Under the pieces are notes generated by a model. That model ran no database searches, was not told where the DNA came from, and worked only from the letters and a program-made list of their open reading frames with translations. From NCBI GenBank assembly GCA_031769625.1, contig JAUIMM010000202.1:9658001-9722000 (forward strand): 64,000 bases of DNA. Reading direction: 5' to 3'. Shown in pieces: positions 32,133 to 43,935 of this stretch. This DNA is from Taudactylus pleione (Eukaryota > Chordata > Amphibia > Anura > Myobatrachidae). The position numbers and the translations under genes were made by a program. Position 1 is the stretch's first letter, and each line of letters opens with the position of its first letter.

Positions 32133-33709
32133 CAGCAATGGCGACTTTTCCCACACTCCTTCTGTGCTTGGCTCATATTCCTTTCTGGTCAAAACTTCCC
32201 TCTCCTTTCTTGTGAAATGTTTTTAAGTTATTTTTGTACGTTTATGTTATCAGTTATTGATTATTTATTTTTGATAAAAAGTATCTTTGGCAGAAAAAAA
32301 AAAAAATATATTATGCCAATTGGTTTGTGTTTAAACAATAAATTTATGAAAAAAATCTGACATTGTATTGTGACATTATTGTACAAATGGGTTACATTTA
32401 ATCCTGGCCCTAAAGGCAAAAAAGGACACAAAAAACCATTTCATTTGTATAAAAAAAAGGCCTCTTGAAGGAACGTTTAAAAATTCACATAACGATGCAA
32501 ATTCCACATTAAAAAAAAAAAGGGGAGCTAATTAAAACATGATGACATTATTGTCACAATAGGCCATAAACAACAAATTGAGGCCAAAAAAAACCCAAAA
32601 AAATGTACGCCAATTGATTGTGTAATCCTGACATTAGCAGGTATGATTTCCACCTGCGTACGGTTTTGTGCTATCCCAATAAACTGCTTTCCAAACACAT
32701 ACCAAGCCGGTTTTCAATACAACACTAATTGCTTTTGTGACCACCCGCGATTAATCGCTGCAACATCATGGAGTCCCGGGACGGAGGAGAAGGCCATCGC
32801 CAATGTGGTCGAGTAATCCAGACCCTAAACTGTGCGAGCATTTTGAAGGGAAAGAGGATGTTCCAGTGACGTATGTGACGGTCCGAACACATTTGACGTT
32901 CGCATCTGCTAATGTATGTACGCCCCAAAAACGCCTCGCCACGCCTGCGTTTTTCCATCTCCACCCCCGTCAACACCCAAAAACGCCCTGTTCTGTCAAT
33001 CACATTTGACATGTCACTTCCTGTACGCTATTTTAGGAACGAGAGAAAAAAAGCTCGCAATCTGCCGTACGCACATGCGCAGTGTAACACCGACGCATGC
33101 GCGGTTAGTCAACATCGGAACGCAACGAGCGTACTGCTGTTTGCGAGTGGCTCTGAATGAGGGCCTCTGTCTTAATTCCTCCGAATGTCATTGCACTTTT
33201 TGGAACTCCTTCCCTTGACCTGTTAAAGGTTTAACTTCTCTAACTGAATATTTATAACTTTAATCCAAGCCTGAACTTTTCATGTAAGGGAAGCACTCCA
33301 AACTGTATTGCTAAATATTGAGCATGTACAGCAGATTGGGGAGCCAACCTGTCTGGTGATCACAGACCAAAGGAAATAAAAGAATGTACATGCGCCAACA
33401 TATCAGATTCTGGGTACACATCAGAACGATGTAATGAACCGCTGAACGATCACTCGTTTCATCCTTCATTACACTGCATGGCGCTGCATGTGATATTGTC
33501 AGGTTTGATGTACAGCACATCAAACCTGATGACACCGCATGCGAGCGCAGGGGCGCACATATCGTGCATACACACTGCACGATATGCCCAATCTGTTGAT
33601 TCCATTTGGCCAAATTGGCCAAATCGGAATGACATTGTTCCAGTGTGTATTCAGCTTAACTGTACCTCCAAACTGCATGCTGTTCTGTTTTTGTTTTTTT
33701 GGTAGAACA

Positions 33710-33886
33710 CAGGTTCTCAAACTCAGTCTTCAGGACCCCAAAGAATGCATGTTTTCCAGGTCTCCTCACAGAGTCACAAGTGAAATAATTAGTTCCACAT
33801 GTGGTTCTTTCAAAATGTGCATCTGCTAGGTGACCTGGAAAAGGTGAACTGTGTGGGGTCCTGAGGACCAAGTTTGAGAACCTCTG
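33710..33886. mobile_element. hAT-type MITE with GGTTCTCAAACT ends
   Basis: CAGGTTCTCAAACTCAGT on the left and the complement of CAGAGGTTCTCAAACTTGG on the right, with GAGTCACAAGTGAAATAATT inside. The same family occurs at 62351-62552. CAG-ended, GGTTCTCAA-type termini are typical of vertebrate hAT MITEs. No clear 8-bp duplication. Confidence 0.75.
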
Positions 33887-35183
33887 TTTTAGAAAAAGAG
33901 TAAGTGGTATCTTTCATAATCAAAAACTATTCTGTGAATTGTTATTGAATTAAACTGTAACTATGCAGTTTTTCATTTAATATCCACAGGGCCAGATTAA
34001 CTATGGGGCGGAAGGGACTACAGCCCCAGGGCTCTACATAAAAATAGGCCCTTCAACATGACTACATTATGATGACTCGCTGCCCAGCTGGCTACATTAT
34101 CAGCCATAAATCATAAGTATTAATATTGTATTTCTATTTAACTCACAACATGATACAATTATTCTATTTGTAGGTGTTTTGGGAGTGTATCAGGAGTGAC
34201 TAAAATGGAGTTTTCATGCCATTTTGCTGTTCAGTACTCTCAGTTGGTTTGCATCATATACAGATTGTGACAAAGTCCAGTATACTGTATGTCAACATGC
34301 TTTAGAATGCTAGCTAGTTAGCTATTAAAAATGTCACGTTATACAACTGACTATAGTCAATCAGCACTTTAATTTATGTTCATAATGTAATCAGGCAATT
34401 ATGTATATGTTTTGTTTTGTATACAATATAAGTTTAAGAAGGGTAGTTTGTTATACAAATATAAATGGTGAATTTTAAGGGGCAGTTATGGTGAAATATA
34501 TGTGTGTGTATATATATATATATTTCTATGTTCAAGCTAATCTTAAAGTGTTAATCCAAAATACGCACTATAAAACAGTGGTTATTGAGATGTTATTTCC
34601 AATATTCATAATTGAGGCAACAGTACCCCCTACTGTCTATTAATATTTATGTATATTTCTAACAATGACCTTTATACCTGTTAAAATGCTTTTTCAGGAG
34701 GTTTTCTCTTAGAGAGCAGCCTATATAAGCTGTAATTTGTCAGTATAGAATCAGCCTTATTCCTGGAACAACACTGACTGCAGAAGTGCTAGGACGTTTG
34801 AACAGAATCCAGTCTTTAGATGCTGAGAGAAGGGCTCCTGGATTTGCTGATGTGATTGCTGTATCTACTGAATTAATCGACGATTGTAGCTAAGTATTAT
34901 AATAAATGTACACTTTTATATTCAATTTGTTTGTTTAAGTATCATTTCTGGGAATCCACTCATCTGGGATCTTAGTTTGAACCCACCTGAAACACGGAGA
35001 CAATGTGGCAGATAGTGTAGGGGGAGTATACACCCACATGGCACTGGCTGCACCCACCCAGGACTGGTCAAATCTCCTCCTCTTCTCATACTAGGCCCTT
35101 GATCATTATCAGACCAGGCCATTGTGGCCCTTAAGCCAGGCCTGATCAACCATTACCACAGCTAAAACTAAAGAGAATCTTAC
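33887..35183. other. Intronic sequence, no gene recognised
   Basis: AT-rich DNA with a short TA run at about 34508-34523 and no coding exon until the SLC13 exon at 35184. Some stretches around 34600-34900 may be old repeat DNA but cannot be classified. Confidence 0.35.
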
Positions 35184-35284
35184 CTGTCTGCTCAGGGTCC
35201 TTGGGCTTACATGAGGGAAGTTCAGAAGGGAATAAAAACAGTGTGAGAGATATAAATATAGCAACTGTAGCATCTGTAACATAC
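35184..35284 (-). CDS. slc13a5: SLC13 exon (YVTDATVAIF segment)
   Basis: The acceptor TTTTTCAG ends at 35285 and the donor GTAAG occupies 35179-35183. It is 101 bases: one base finishing a Glu codon, 33 codons, and one base left over. It encodes YVTDATVAIFISLTLFLFPS, then a hydrophilic loop (ELPSCKPKDPEQT). The YV.DATVAIF motif and the following helix match SLC13A5. It is isolated between introns of 13.9 and 25.6 kb and too short to appear as an open frame, but both splice phases fit its neighbours. Confidence 0.9.
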
Positions 35285-37001
35285 CTGAAAAATATAAATA
35301 AATAAAGTTAATGTTTTATCTCCTTAGATACAGTAAACATACATGTAAGCAGACATATTGTTTACTTCATCAGACATATGAAGAGAAGGATATGTCCACA
35401 AAGATAAACAATTAGATCCAGTCTGGTGTGCCCAGGCAATTTATATACTTCTAGGGGCTGATTCAGTGTTACACAGAAGTCCGCTTTGCAGATGGATCAT
35501 GTGGGTTTTAGCAGCTGTGTTTGCATTGGAGCCTGCATACACAACTCTGATCAACCATGGGAACATGCAAGTGGGGATGTGGCTGAGTGGGTGTAACTGA
35601 GCAGCAGCGGGTAATCACACGGAAGATAAGTGTTATGAGTGCATGTCGCAGGTGCAGACTATTCAGATTATGCAGACTATTGTATGGATACAAGATGGTG
35701 TATTTTATGGTACAGTTAGGGTTAAATAGTTGCATATCACATGATGATTTAAAATACTTCAATATAGTAAACTTTATAACGTAATTTCAGTAAATAAATT
35801 GTAAATTATATTATTGTGTATCATTAATACCTACAGTATGTATCCAAAGTACCTGGTTGCACTAAGAACAAGCATATACAAAGAAACTTCTTATTTCAGA
35901 TGGATCTCTAGAACTAAGGATAGGGTTGGTGTAAATGCACGCTGTTAGTGATGATGGCTGCTTTCACAAGTGGATGGATAGGGTGGGGTGGCTGGGCCCA
36001 TTACTATTGGGGGTGTGGTCTAATCGTGGGAGGTCTGGCCACGGCCCTCTTTGAAAAAATGTAAATAAAAAGCCCTATTTGCAGCACCGTGAAGCAGTGC
36101 TGCGTGCTGGGGAGGTGATTGCTCGCCCCCACAGGAGAAGAGACTGCTGCAGTCTCCCTGGTCTCCTACTGCAGCCCAGCACACAGTAGGATGTGCTGGG
36201 CTGCTGACAGGTAAGAGGGAGGAGAGGTGGTATCGGACCCGGGTTCCCACTGGGCCCCTCCAACAAGCCCAGGCAATTATTACCCTTTCCCTCCCCTCTC
36301 AGTGCCCCTGCATAGATGCAGCCAACTCTGAATGCAGATGGAGTTCTGCATTTCAGCCCTGTAACTTACCTGTGCTCAGTACAGTATAAGCCACATTTCA
36401 TGCAACTTAATCCAATAATAAGTGAGGAAGGCACTCACTGAATAAAGTGGGTTGACATGAAGAACAACCAAACCTAAAATTGGCTTCACCCAAGGTCTTG
36501 TTTCAAAATGTGTGATTTCACGTGTATCATACATGTTTCCTGTGTAGTTACAGACATACAGTACTCAGCAAAACATTGAAGTCTGATTCTGTACTGTCTG
36601 TGGGGGAGATGTATCAAACCTTGGAGAGAGTTAAAGTGGACAGAGATAAAGTACCAACCTATCAGCTTCTAACTGTCATTTTACAAACTGATTAGGCATG
36701 TATGCAGGTGTCACTAGCAAACGCAGGGGGGGTTTCTGAGTACCCAGAAACCACCCCATACCAACCAATTTTTTTTTCAGAGACAGAGACAACCTTGTCT
36801 TCTCTGCGCAATCAGTGGGCCACCCTCAGAGCTGCCCAGGAACTGCCTGTTCAGCTGTCATCGCTTCTGAGTTTCATACCACCTGATGTGAAAGCGCTGC
36901 AGCTGAACCGGCAGTGGCCAGGCAGTGCACAACGATCACCAGAGCTGCCATCAGGGCCTGGACAGGAGGTCATCAGGGACTGGACTGGAGGCCTAGACAG
37001 A
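35285..37001. other. Intronic sequence with dispersed-repeat fragments
   Basis: At 36604-36690 a GGGGAGATGTATCAAACCTT...AGAGATAAAGTACCAACC segment looks like one end of a common anuran-type repeat; its opposite-end motif (TTTGATACATCTCCTCC) appears alone at 45779-45795. 36060-36290 is a GC-richer repeat fragment. No exon seen. Confidence 0.4.
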
Positions 37002-37577
37002 GGGCCTGATTCAGACCCAGACACTATTTGCGTCCGCTAACTGGCTAAAAGGGGCCGGATATTTAAATCATGTGCTCGTACTGCGTCGCGTAAAGCCGCC
37101 CACTAAGTAATAGCTCGCACCTGTATAAAGACGCCCCTTTGACACTCGCAACACACGTCATCTCCGGCAGTTGTAGGATTAATCGGGAACATCGAGAGCC
37201 ATCGGAGCTGCTCCCAGCGCTTGTGGTAGCCTTTTCCCACCACAACATTGCAATTCAGGCTAAAATACAACCCAGTCACGTGTGTAATGACGCTACTTTG
37301 CTAATTATGCACGCCCATTAAACGCCGTTCTGATGGTCGGGCACGCCTGCGTTCGCACATCCACACCCCCGTTTACAAGCACCTTCCCCTGTTACCACCC
37401 ATAAATGGCACTATCTGTCACTCAAAATATCGGCCCAACTGCGGGCTACAGGGGAGCACTTTCCCATCGCAATGACTGGTTTGCGCATGCGCATTGCGAC
37501 TCATACGCATGCGCAGATTGCGAAAAATCACTAAATGCGAGCGAACGCAGCATAGCATCCGGGTCTGAATCAGGCCC
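37002..37577. mobile_element. Harbinger-type MITE (576 bp, TSD AGA)
   Basis: The ends GGGCCTGATTCAGACCC are flanked by AGA at 36999-37001 and 37578-37580. The interior shares GGCACGCCTGCGTTCG, CACCTTCCCCTGTTACCACC and TGCGCATGCGCA words with the 24686-25284 element. Non-coding. Confidence 0.87.
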
Positions 37578-37744
37578 AGAGAGCGGGACCCGCTCGCCCA
37601 GCGCTGCCGCTGCCGACCCCTATGTCCGCTTTGTTGCAGTTTTCATTTGGAGAGAGTGAGTCATACCGTCCCACTGATACACTGAGAGCAGAGGACTCAG
37701 AGCCATGGGTTTTGACTGAGGAGGCTGGAGCTACAAGCATCAGG

Positions 37745-37945
37745 TAAGTGTGGGGTTGGGGCAGGCTGGCTATTGGGCTGGGGCTGGCTGTCTGGGGCAG
37801 GCGCTGGCTATCTGGGGCAGGAGCAGGCTGGCTGGGGTGGCTATCTGATGCAGGGGCTGTCTGGTTGGGGCAGGGGTTGGGGCTGTCTGGCTGTCTGGTT
37901 GGGGCAGGGGCTGTCTGGCTGGAGCAGGGGCTGTCTGGCTATTTT
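37745..37945. repeat. Minisatellite of GGGGCAGGGGCTGTCTGGCT type
   Basis: Diverged tandem units of about 18-24 bases alternating GGGGCAGG with CTGTCTGGCT. The open frames rich in Gly/Trp/Leu are repeat artefacts. Confidence 0.85.
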
Positions 37946-38509
37946 GTCAGTAATGGGGACCACCACTTTTCATGGCAGCCCTGGCGATCATAGGTCTCCC
38001 AGAGGTGTGTGTATATGTGTGTGTGTGTATATATATATATATTAGGGGTGAGCGGGTTCGGATTTCTGAAATCCGAACCCCCCCGAGCCCCCCCAATCCG
38101 AGGCCGATCCAGTCTTTTCCCGCCTGACTCGGATCTGAAATCGAGGCAAAACGTCATCATCCCGCCTTCCGGGTCTCGCGGGTTTTGGATCCCATATAAG
38201 GTACCCGCGTCGGCACCATTTTCTCACTCAGCTGTGGACAGTGAAGAGGGAGGGTGGGAGTTAGGGCTGGCTGGGCTGTGTAGTGTAGTGTAGTGCAGTG
38301 TAGTGTTGTGCTGTGCTGTGCTGTGCTGCTGTTGGTCATAGGGGCTGTGTCCACTCCTTCAAGGTCCATAGGGGCTGGCTGGACTGTGTTGTGCAGTCAG
38401 TTGTCCATAAGGGCTGTGTCCACTCCAAAGTCCTGTGCAGTGTCCCAGTCCTAAAGGGGTGCTGTAGTGTTGTCCAGGTGGTGCTCTGTCCATCCAAGTG
38501 CAAAAAAAT

Positions 38510-39500
38510 ATTTTTTTTTTTTCTGTGTTTGTGAATTGTGTGCACTGTGGCTGCACGTGCATCAACAAAGGAGCAGCGCCAAGCGTGCGCCTGTGTCCCA
38601 TAAGTAAAGGGCCGGCTGGCTTGTCCGTTAAAGGGTGCTGTAACCCCTAAAGTACACTCCAAACAAAAAAAATATATATTTTCTGTGTTTGTGAATTGTG
38701 TGCACTGTGGCTGCACGTGTATCAACAAAGGAGCAGCGCCAAGCGTGCGCCTGTGTCCCATAAGTAAAGGGCCGGCTGGCTTGTCCGTTAAAGGGTGTTG
38801 TAACCCCCAAAGTACACTCCAAACAAAATAAAAAAATATTTTCTGTGTTTGTGAATTGTGTGCGCAGTAGGCGCACGTGCATCAACAAAGTAGTGCCAAG
38901 CGTGCACCTGTGTCATAAGTAAAGGGCCGGCTGGCTTGACCATTAAAGGGTGCTGTAACCCCCAAAGTACACTCCAAACAAAATAAAAAAATATTTTCTG
39001 TGTTTGTGAATTGTGTGCGCAGTAGCCGCATGTGCATCAACAAAGTTGTGCCAAGCGTGCGCCTGTGTCATAAGTAAAGGGCCGGCTGGCTTGACCGTTA
39101 AAGGGTACTGTAACCCCCAAAGTACACTCCAAACAAAATAAAAAAATATTTTCTGTGTTTGTGAATTGTGTGCGCAGTAGCCGCACGTGCATCAACAAAG
39201 TAGTGCCAAGCGTGCGCCTGTGTCCCATAAATAAAGGGCCGGCTGGCTTGTACGTTAAAGGGTGCTGTAACCCCCAAAGGGCACTCCAAACAAAATAAAA
39301 AAATATTTTCTGTGTTTGTGAATTGTGTGGGCTGTAGCTGCACGTGCATCAACAAAGGAGTAGCGCCAAGCGTGCGCCTGTGTCCCATAAGTAAAGGGCC
39401 GGCTGGCTCATTTCTTAAAGGGTGGTGTAACCCACATAGTGCACTAGTCTCCAACAAAAATAAAAAAATATTTTCTGTGTTTGTGTGAGCCTTAGCCGCA
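38510..39500 (+). repeat. Leader repeat array of hAT copy 2
   Basis: About six units of ~157 bases (CTGTGTTTGTGAATTGTGTG markers at about 38522, 38687, 38843, 38998, 39153 and 39310). They are more uniform than those in copy 1. Confidence 0.9.
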
Positions 39501-39522
39501 CGTATATATCAATATAACATAA

Positions 39523-40295
39523 ATGGAGGACCAAACTTTCTCCGATAAAAATAAAATAGGGAAAGATCAAGAACCACTTCCTCCTAGTGCTGTTGCTGCT
39601 GCTGGGAGTTGTTCATCATCCCAGAGAGGAAGTAGGAACACCACTACTTTTACTAAACAATTGACCCTCCAACAGTCCTTAGCGAGGAGGATGAAGTATG
39701 ACAGCAGTCATCCTGAAGCAAAATGTATAACTGAGGCCTTGACTGCTATGTTGGTGTTAGACGTGCATCCGGTATCCGCCAATGGCGGTAGTGTGTCCCC
39801 GGTTCCAAATCCTGTCTAGATTCCACTTCACTAGGCAGGCGATACCGAGACTGTACAGAAACTTCAGAAAAAGTGTCCTCAGTGTCCTGAAAAATGCGGT
39901 TGTACCCAATGTCCACTTAACCATGGACATGTGGACAAGTGGAACAGGGCAGACTAAGGACTATATGACTGTGACAGCCCACTGGGTAAATGTATCACCT
40001 TACGCAGCAACAACAGCAGCGTCACCAGTAGCAGCATCTCAGAAACGCCAGCTCGTTCCAAGGCAGGCTACGCTGTGTATCACCGGTTTCAGTAAGAGGC
40101 ACACCGCCGACAACCTCTTAGAGAAACTGAGGGAAATCATCACCCAGTGGCTTACCCCACTTAGACTCTCCTGGGGATTTGTGATATCTGACAATGCCAC
40201 CAATATTGTGCGGGCATTACATCTGGGCAAATTGCAGCACGTCCCATGTTTTGCTCACACAATAAACTTGGTGGTACAGAATTTTCTGTAAAGCG
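39523..40295 (+). pseudogene. hAT transposase fragment, middle part
   Basis: The start of the coding region (39523-39585, matching copy 1 at about 13153-13215) is joined by deletion directly to the GSCSSSQRGSR segment, so the BED finger is lost. The core region with the LTMDMWTS and GFVISDNAT motifs remains (39800-40290). Note DMW preceded by Met instead of Thr. The frame breaks near 39782 and ends at TAA 40289-40291. Confidence 0.88.
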
Positions 40296-40359
40296 ACAGG
40301 GACGTGCAGGAGACGGTTTGGGTGGCCCGAAAAATTTCTGGCCACTTTTGCCATTCAGC

Positions 40360-41480
40360 GACTGCGTGCGCCTGTGTCATAAGTAAAGGGCTGGCTGGCT
40401 TGTCCATTAAAGGGTGCTGTAACCCTCAAAGTGCGCTCCACAAACAATAAAAAAATTCTTTTTATTTCTCTTTGTGAATTGTGTGGGCTGTAGTTGCACC
40501 TGCATCCTCAAAGCAGCAGCGACAAGCGTCTGTCTGTTAAAGGGTGGTGTAACCCTCAAAGTGCGCTCCACAAACAATAAAAAAATTCTTATTTTTTTCT
40601 CTTTGTGAAATGTATGCGCAGTAGCCGCACCTGCATCCTCAAAGCAGCAGCGACAAGCGTGCGTCTGTCTGTTAAAGGGTGGTGTAACCCTCAAAGTGCG
40701 CTCCACAAACAATAAAAAAATTCTTCTTTTTTTTCTGTCTTTGTGAATTGTGTGGGCTGTAGCCGCACCTGCATCCTCAAAGCAGCAGTGACAAGCGTGC
40801 GTCTGTCTGTCAAAGGGTGGTGTAACCCTCAAAGTGCACTCCACAAACAATAAAAAAATATTTTTTTTCTGTCTTGTGAATTGTGTGCACTGTAGCTGCA
40901 CGTGCATCAACAATGGAGCAGCGCCAAGCGTGCGCCTGTGTCCCATAAGTCTGTTAAAGGGTGGTGTAACCCCCAAAGTGCTCCAAAAAATAAAAAACAA
41001 TTTTTTTTCTGTGTTTGTGACTTGTGTGCGATGTAGCCGCACATGCATCAACACAGTAGCAGTGCCAAGCGTGCACCTGTGTCATAAGTCAAGGGCCGGT
41101 TTGGACATCTGGTCCGGACTGAAGGATGTGCCAACAATTTCTGACAAGTCTACTGTCACTGCATATGATACTGTCCTCAAATCAGCAGTGACAAGCGTGC
41201 GTCTGTCTGTTAAAGGGTGGTGTTACCCCCAAAGTGCGCTCCAACAAAATAAAATAATCTTCTTTTTTTCTGTGATTGTGTGTGAAATGTATGCGCACTA
41301 GCCGCACCTGCATCCTCAAAGCAGCAGCGACAAGCGTGCGTCTGTCTGTTAAAGGGTGGTGTAACCCTCAAAGTGCACTCCACAAAAAAAAAAATTCTAT
41401 TTTTTTCTGTCTTTGTGAATTGTGTGGGCTGTAGCCGCACCTGCATCCTCAAAGCAGCAGCGACAAGCATGCGTCTGTCT
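40360..41480 (+). repeat. Second block of leader-type repeats inside the transposase region of hAT copy 2
   Basis: Seven or so shortened units (about 120-160 bases) with CCTCAAAGTGCGCTCCACAA, TGCATCCTCAAAGCAGCAGC and GCGTCTGTCTGTTAAAGGGT. They resemble the last, shorter units of the copy 1 leader (12715-12930) more than the full-size ones. A transposase scrap (GGACATCTGGTCCGGACTGA..., 41100-41175, equal to copy 1 at about 15756-15830) sits between units. The junction to the C-terminal part is at about 41486, within the shared word GTTAAAGGATTACATC. Confidence 0.88.
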
Positions 41481-41486
41481 GTTAAA

Positions 41487-41884
41487 GGATTACATCGGTG
41501 ACAGCATCCAAGTAGGCATGTCAGACAGTACCTGTACTGGCAGGGAAAAGAGGTAATTTGGAGGCCCCTGTACAAACTGGCTCTATTTTACCTGAGTTGC
41601 CCCCCCTCCAGTGTGTACTCCGAAAGAGTGTTTAGTGCAGCCGGGAACCTTGTCAGCGAAAGGCGTAGGAGGTTGCTTCCACAAAATGTGGAGACGATGA
41701 TGTTCATAAAATGAATTATCAACTCTTCCAGGGAGAACAGCCTCCAGAACGTACAGAGGGACCTGTGGTGGTGGATTCCAGTGGGGACGAATTAATACTC
41801 TGTGAGGATGAGGATGTACACAACACTGAAGAGGGTGAGGAATCGGTGGATGAGGAGGATGAGGACGACATCTTGCCTCTGTAG
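41487..41884 (+). pseudogene. hAT transposase fragment, C-terminal dimerisation part
   Basis: Corresponds to copy 1 positions 15848-16246, with SSVYSERVFSAA-type sequence near 41608-41645 and the acidic tail with GEESVDEEDEDD ending at the TAG at 41882-41884. Small indels (around 41525, 41550 and 41605) break the frame. Confidence 0.85.
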
Positions 41885-42465
41885 AGCCAGTTTGTGCAGG
41901 GACAGATTAATTGCCAGCTTGTTTTGTGTGGGCCCAAACGAACCGATCATTTCAGCCACAGTCGTATGGCAGACCCTGGCGCTAAAATGATTGGTTTGTT
42001 AAAGTGTGCATGTTCCATCTTGCACCTCTTTTTTTTCTTTGCATTATGTACTGTTTGGGGCCTAGTTTTTCAAACTGCCATCCTGTCTGCCACTGCAGTG
42101 TCACTCCTAGATGGGCCACGTGTTTGTGCCGCCCATTCGTGTCGCTTAGCATAGTCATCCAGCTACCTCGGTGCAACCTTTTGGACATAAAAACACTATT
42201 GTGAGGTGTTCAGAATAGACTGGAAATGAGTGGAAATTAAGGTTATTGAGGTTAATAATAGCTTAGGAGCAGAAAAACCCACAAATTCTGTGATTTTAGC
42301 TGTTTTTATGCTTTTTTCCAAAAAAATACAGATCCAAAACACAAAACCCAGAACCCAAAACACGGAAGGGTGGTTTTGGCAAAACCAATCCAGATCCAAA
42401 ACACGAAGAAAGATCCAGATCCAAAACCAAAACACAAAACACGAAAAGTGGCCGGTGCACACCCC

Positions 42466-42501
<36 letters not shown>

Positions 42502-42873
42502 CCTTGCAAAAGTATTCACCTCCTTGGCTTTTTACCCTTTTTGTTACATTACAACCTGTAATTTATTTTTATATCTGAATTTTATGTGATGGATCTGCAC
42601 AAAATAGTCTAATTTGGTGAAGTGAAATGAGAAAAATATATATATACAAAAGAATCTTTATAAATACAATTCTGAAAATTTGCATGTGCATATGTAACCA
42701 CCCCCTTTGCTATGAAGCCCCTCAGTGCAACCAATTGCCTTCAGAAGTCACATAATTAGTGAAATGAAGTCCACCTGTGTGAAATCTAAGTGTCACATGA
42801 TCTGTCAGTATAAACACACCTTTTCTGAAAGGCCCCAGAGGCTGCAACACCACTAAGCAAGAGGCATCACACC

Positions 42874-43893
42874 ATGAAGACCAAGGAGCTCTCCAAACAA
42901 GTCAGGGACAAAGTTGTTGAGAAGTACAATTCTGGCTTGGGTTATAAAAAAATATCCAAATCTTTGATGATCCCCCGGAGCACCATCAAATCCATCATCA
43001 TCAAATGGAAAGAACATGGTACCACAACAAACCTGCAAAGAGAGGGCCACCCACCAAAACTCACAGACCGGGTAAGGAGGACATCAATCAGAGAGGCAGC
43101 ACAGAGACCAAAGGTAACCCTGAAGGAGCTGCAGAGTTACACAGCAGACTGGTGTATCTGTGCATGTGACCACAATAAGCCGTGCACTCCATAGAGCTGG
43201 GCTTTATGGAAGAGTGGCCAGAAAAAAGCCATTACTTAGCGATAAAAATAAGAAGACACAATTTGAGTTTGCCAAAAGGCATGTGGGCGACTCCCCAAAA
43301 GTATGAAGGAAGGTGCTCTGGTCAGATGAGACTAAAATTTAACTTTTCGGCCACCAAGGAAAACGCTATGTCTGGCGCAAACCCCAACACATCCCATCAC
43401 CCAAATAAAACCATCCCCACAGTGAATCATGGTGGTGGCAGCATCATGCTGTGGGGATGTTTTTCAGCAGCAGGGACTGGGAAACTGATTTGAGTCGAGG
43501 GAAAGATGGATGGTGCTAAATACAGGGATATTCTTGAGCAAAACCTGTTTCAGTCTGCCTGTGATTTGAGACTGGGACAGAGGTTCACCTTCCAGTTGGA
43601 CAATGACCCGAAGCATATTGCTAAAGCAACACTCGAGTGGTTTAAGGGGAAAAATTTAAATGTGTTGGAATGGCCTAGTCAAAGCCCAGATCTCATTCCA
43701 ATTGAGAATCTATGGTTAGACCTGAAGATTGCTGTTCACAAGCGGAAATCATCCATCATGAAGGAGCTGGAGCAGTTTTGCCTGGAGGAATGGGCAAAAA
43801 TCCCAGGGGCAAGATGTGGCAAGCTCATAGAGACTTATCCAAAGCGACTTGCAGCTGTAATTGCCGCAAAAGGTGGCTCGACAAAGTACTGAC
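42874..43893 (+). pseudogene. Tc1 transposase, frameshifted
   Basis: Starts MKTKELSKQVRDKVVEKYNS with paired helix-turn-helix regions (KKISKSLMIPRSTIKSII) through about 43150. The frame is then lost between about 43160 and 43370. The catalytic trace is LWSDE (~43318), LDNDPKH (~43598) and PIENLWLDLK (~43700), the spacing expected of DD34E. A TGA at 43491-43493 interrupts, after [12 protein letters not shown]. About 340 residues originally, the usual Tc1 length. Not functional. Confidence 0.92.
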
Positions 43894-43935
43894 TTTAGGG
43901 GGGTGAATAGTTATGCATGCTGAAGTTTTCTGTTA

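Larger units (their letters stand above)
25686..33165. mobile_element. PIF/Harbinger transposon, 7.5 kb, three genes, apparently intact
   Basis: Ends GGCCCTCATTCAGACCCACTCGC (left) and the complement of GGCCCTCATTCAGAGCCACTCGC (right) are flanked by TCT at 25683-25685 and 33166-33168. Inside are a Myb/SANT-like gene (26329-27765, plus), a DDE transposase gene (28555-29812, minus) and a second, different Myb/SANT-like gene (30847-32132, plus). All have consistent introns and no premature stops that I can see. Known Harbinger elements usually carry the transposase plus one Myb-like protein that brings it to the nucleus and to the DNA ends; a second one is unusual. Inserted in the SLC13 25.6-kb intron. 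Confidence 0.93.
38043..42467 (+). mobile_element. hAT DNA transposon copy 2, internally scrambled (4.4 kb)
   Basis: Same ends as the 11334-16872 element (TAGGGGTGAGCGGGTTCGG ... CACCCCTA), inserted in a TA-rich run, which obscures the duplication (ATATATAT left, CTATATAT right). It keeps the TATA-like box, a leader array of ~157-bp units (38510-39500), the middle of the transposase (39580-40295), then a second block of leader-type repeats (40360-41480) interrupted by a short transposase piece (41095-41175), and finally the transposase C-terminus and 3' end. It cannot encode transposase but has both ends. Confidence 0.92.
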
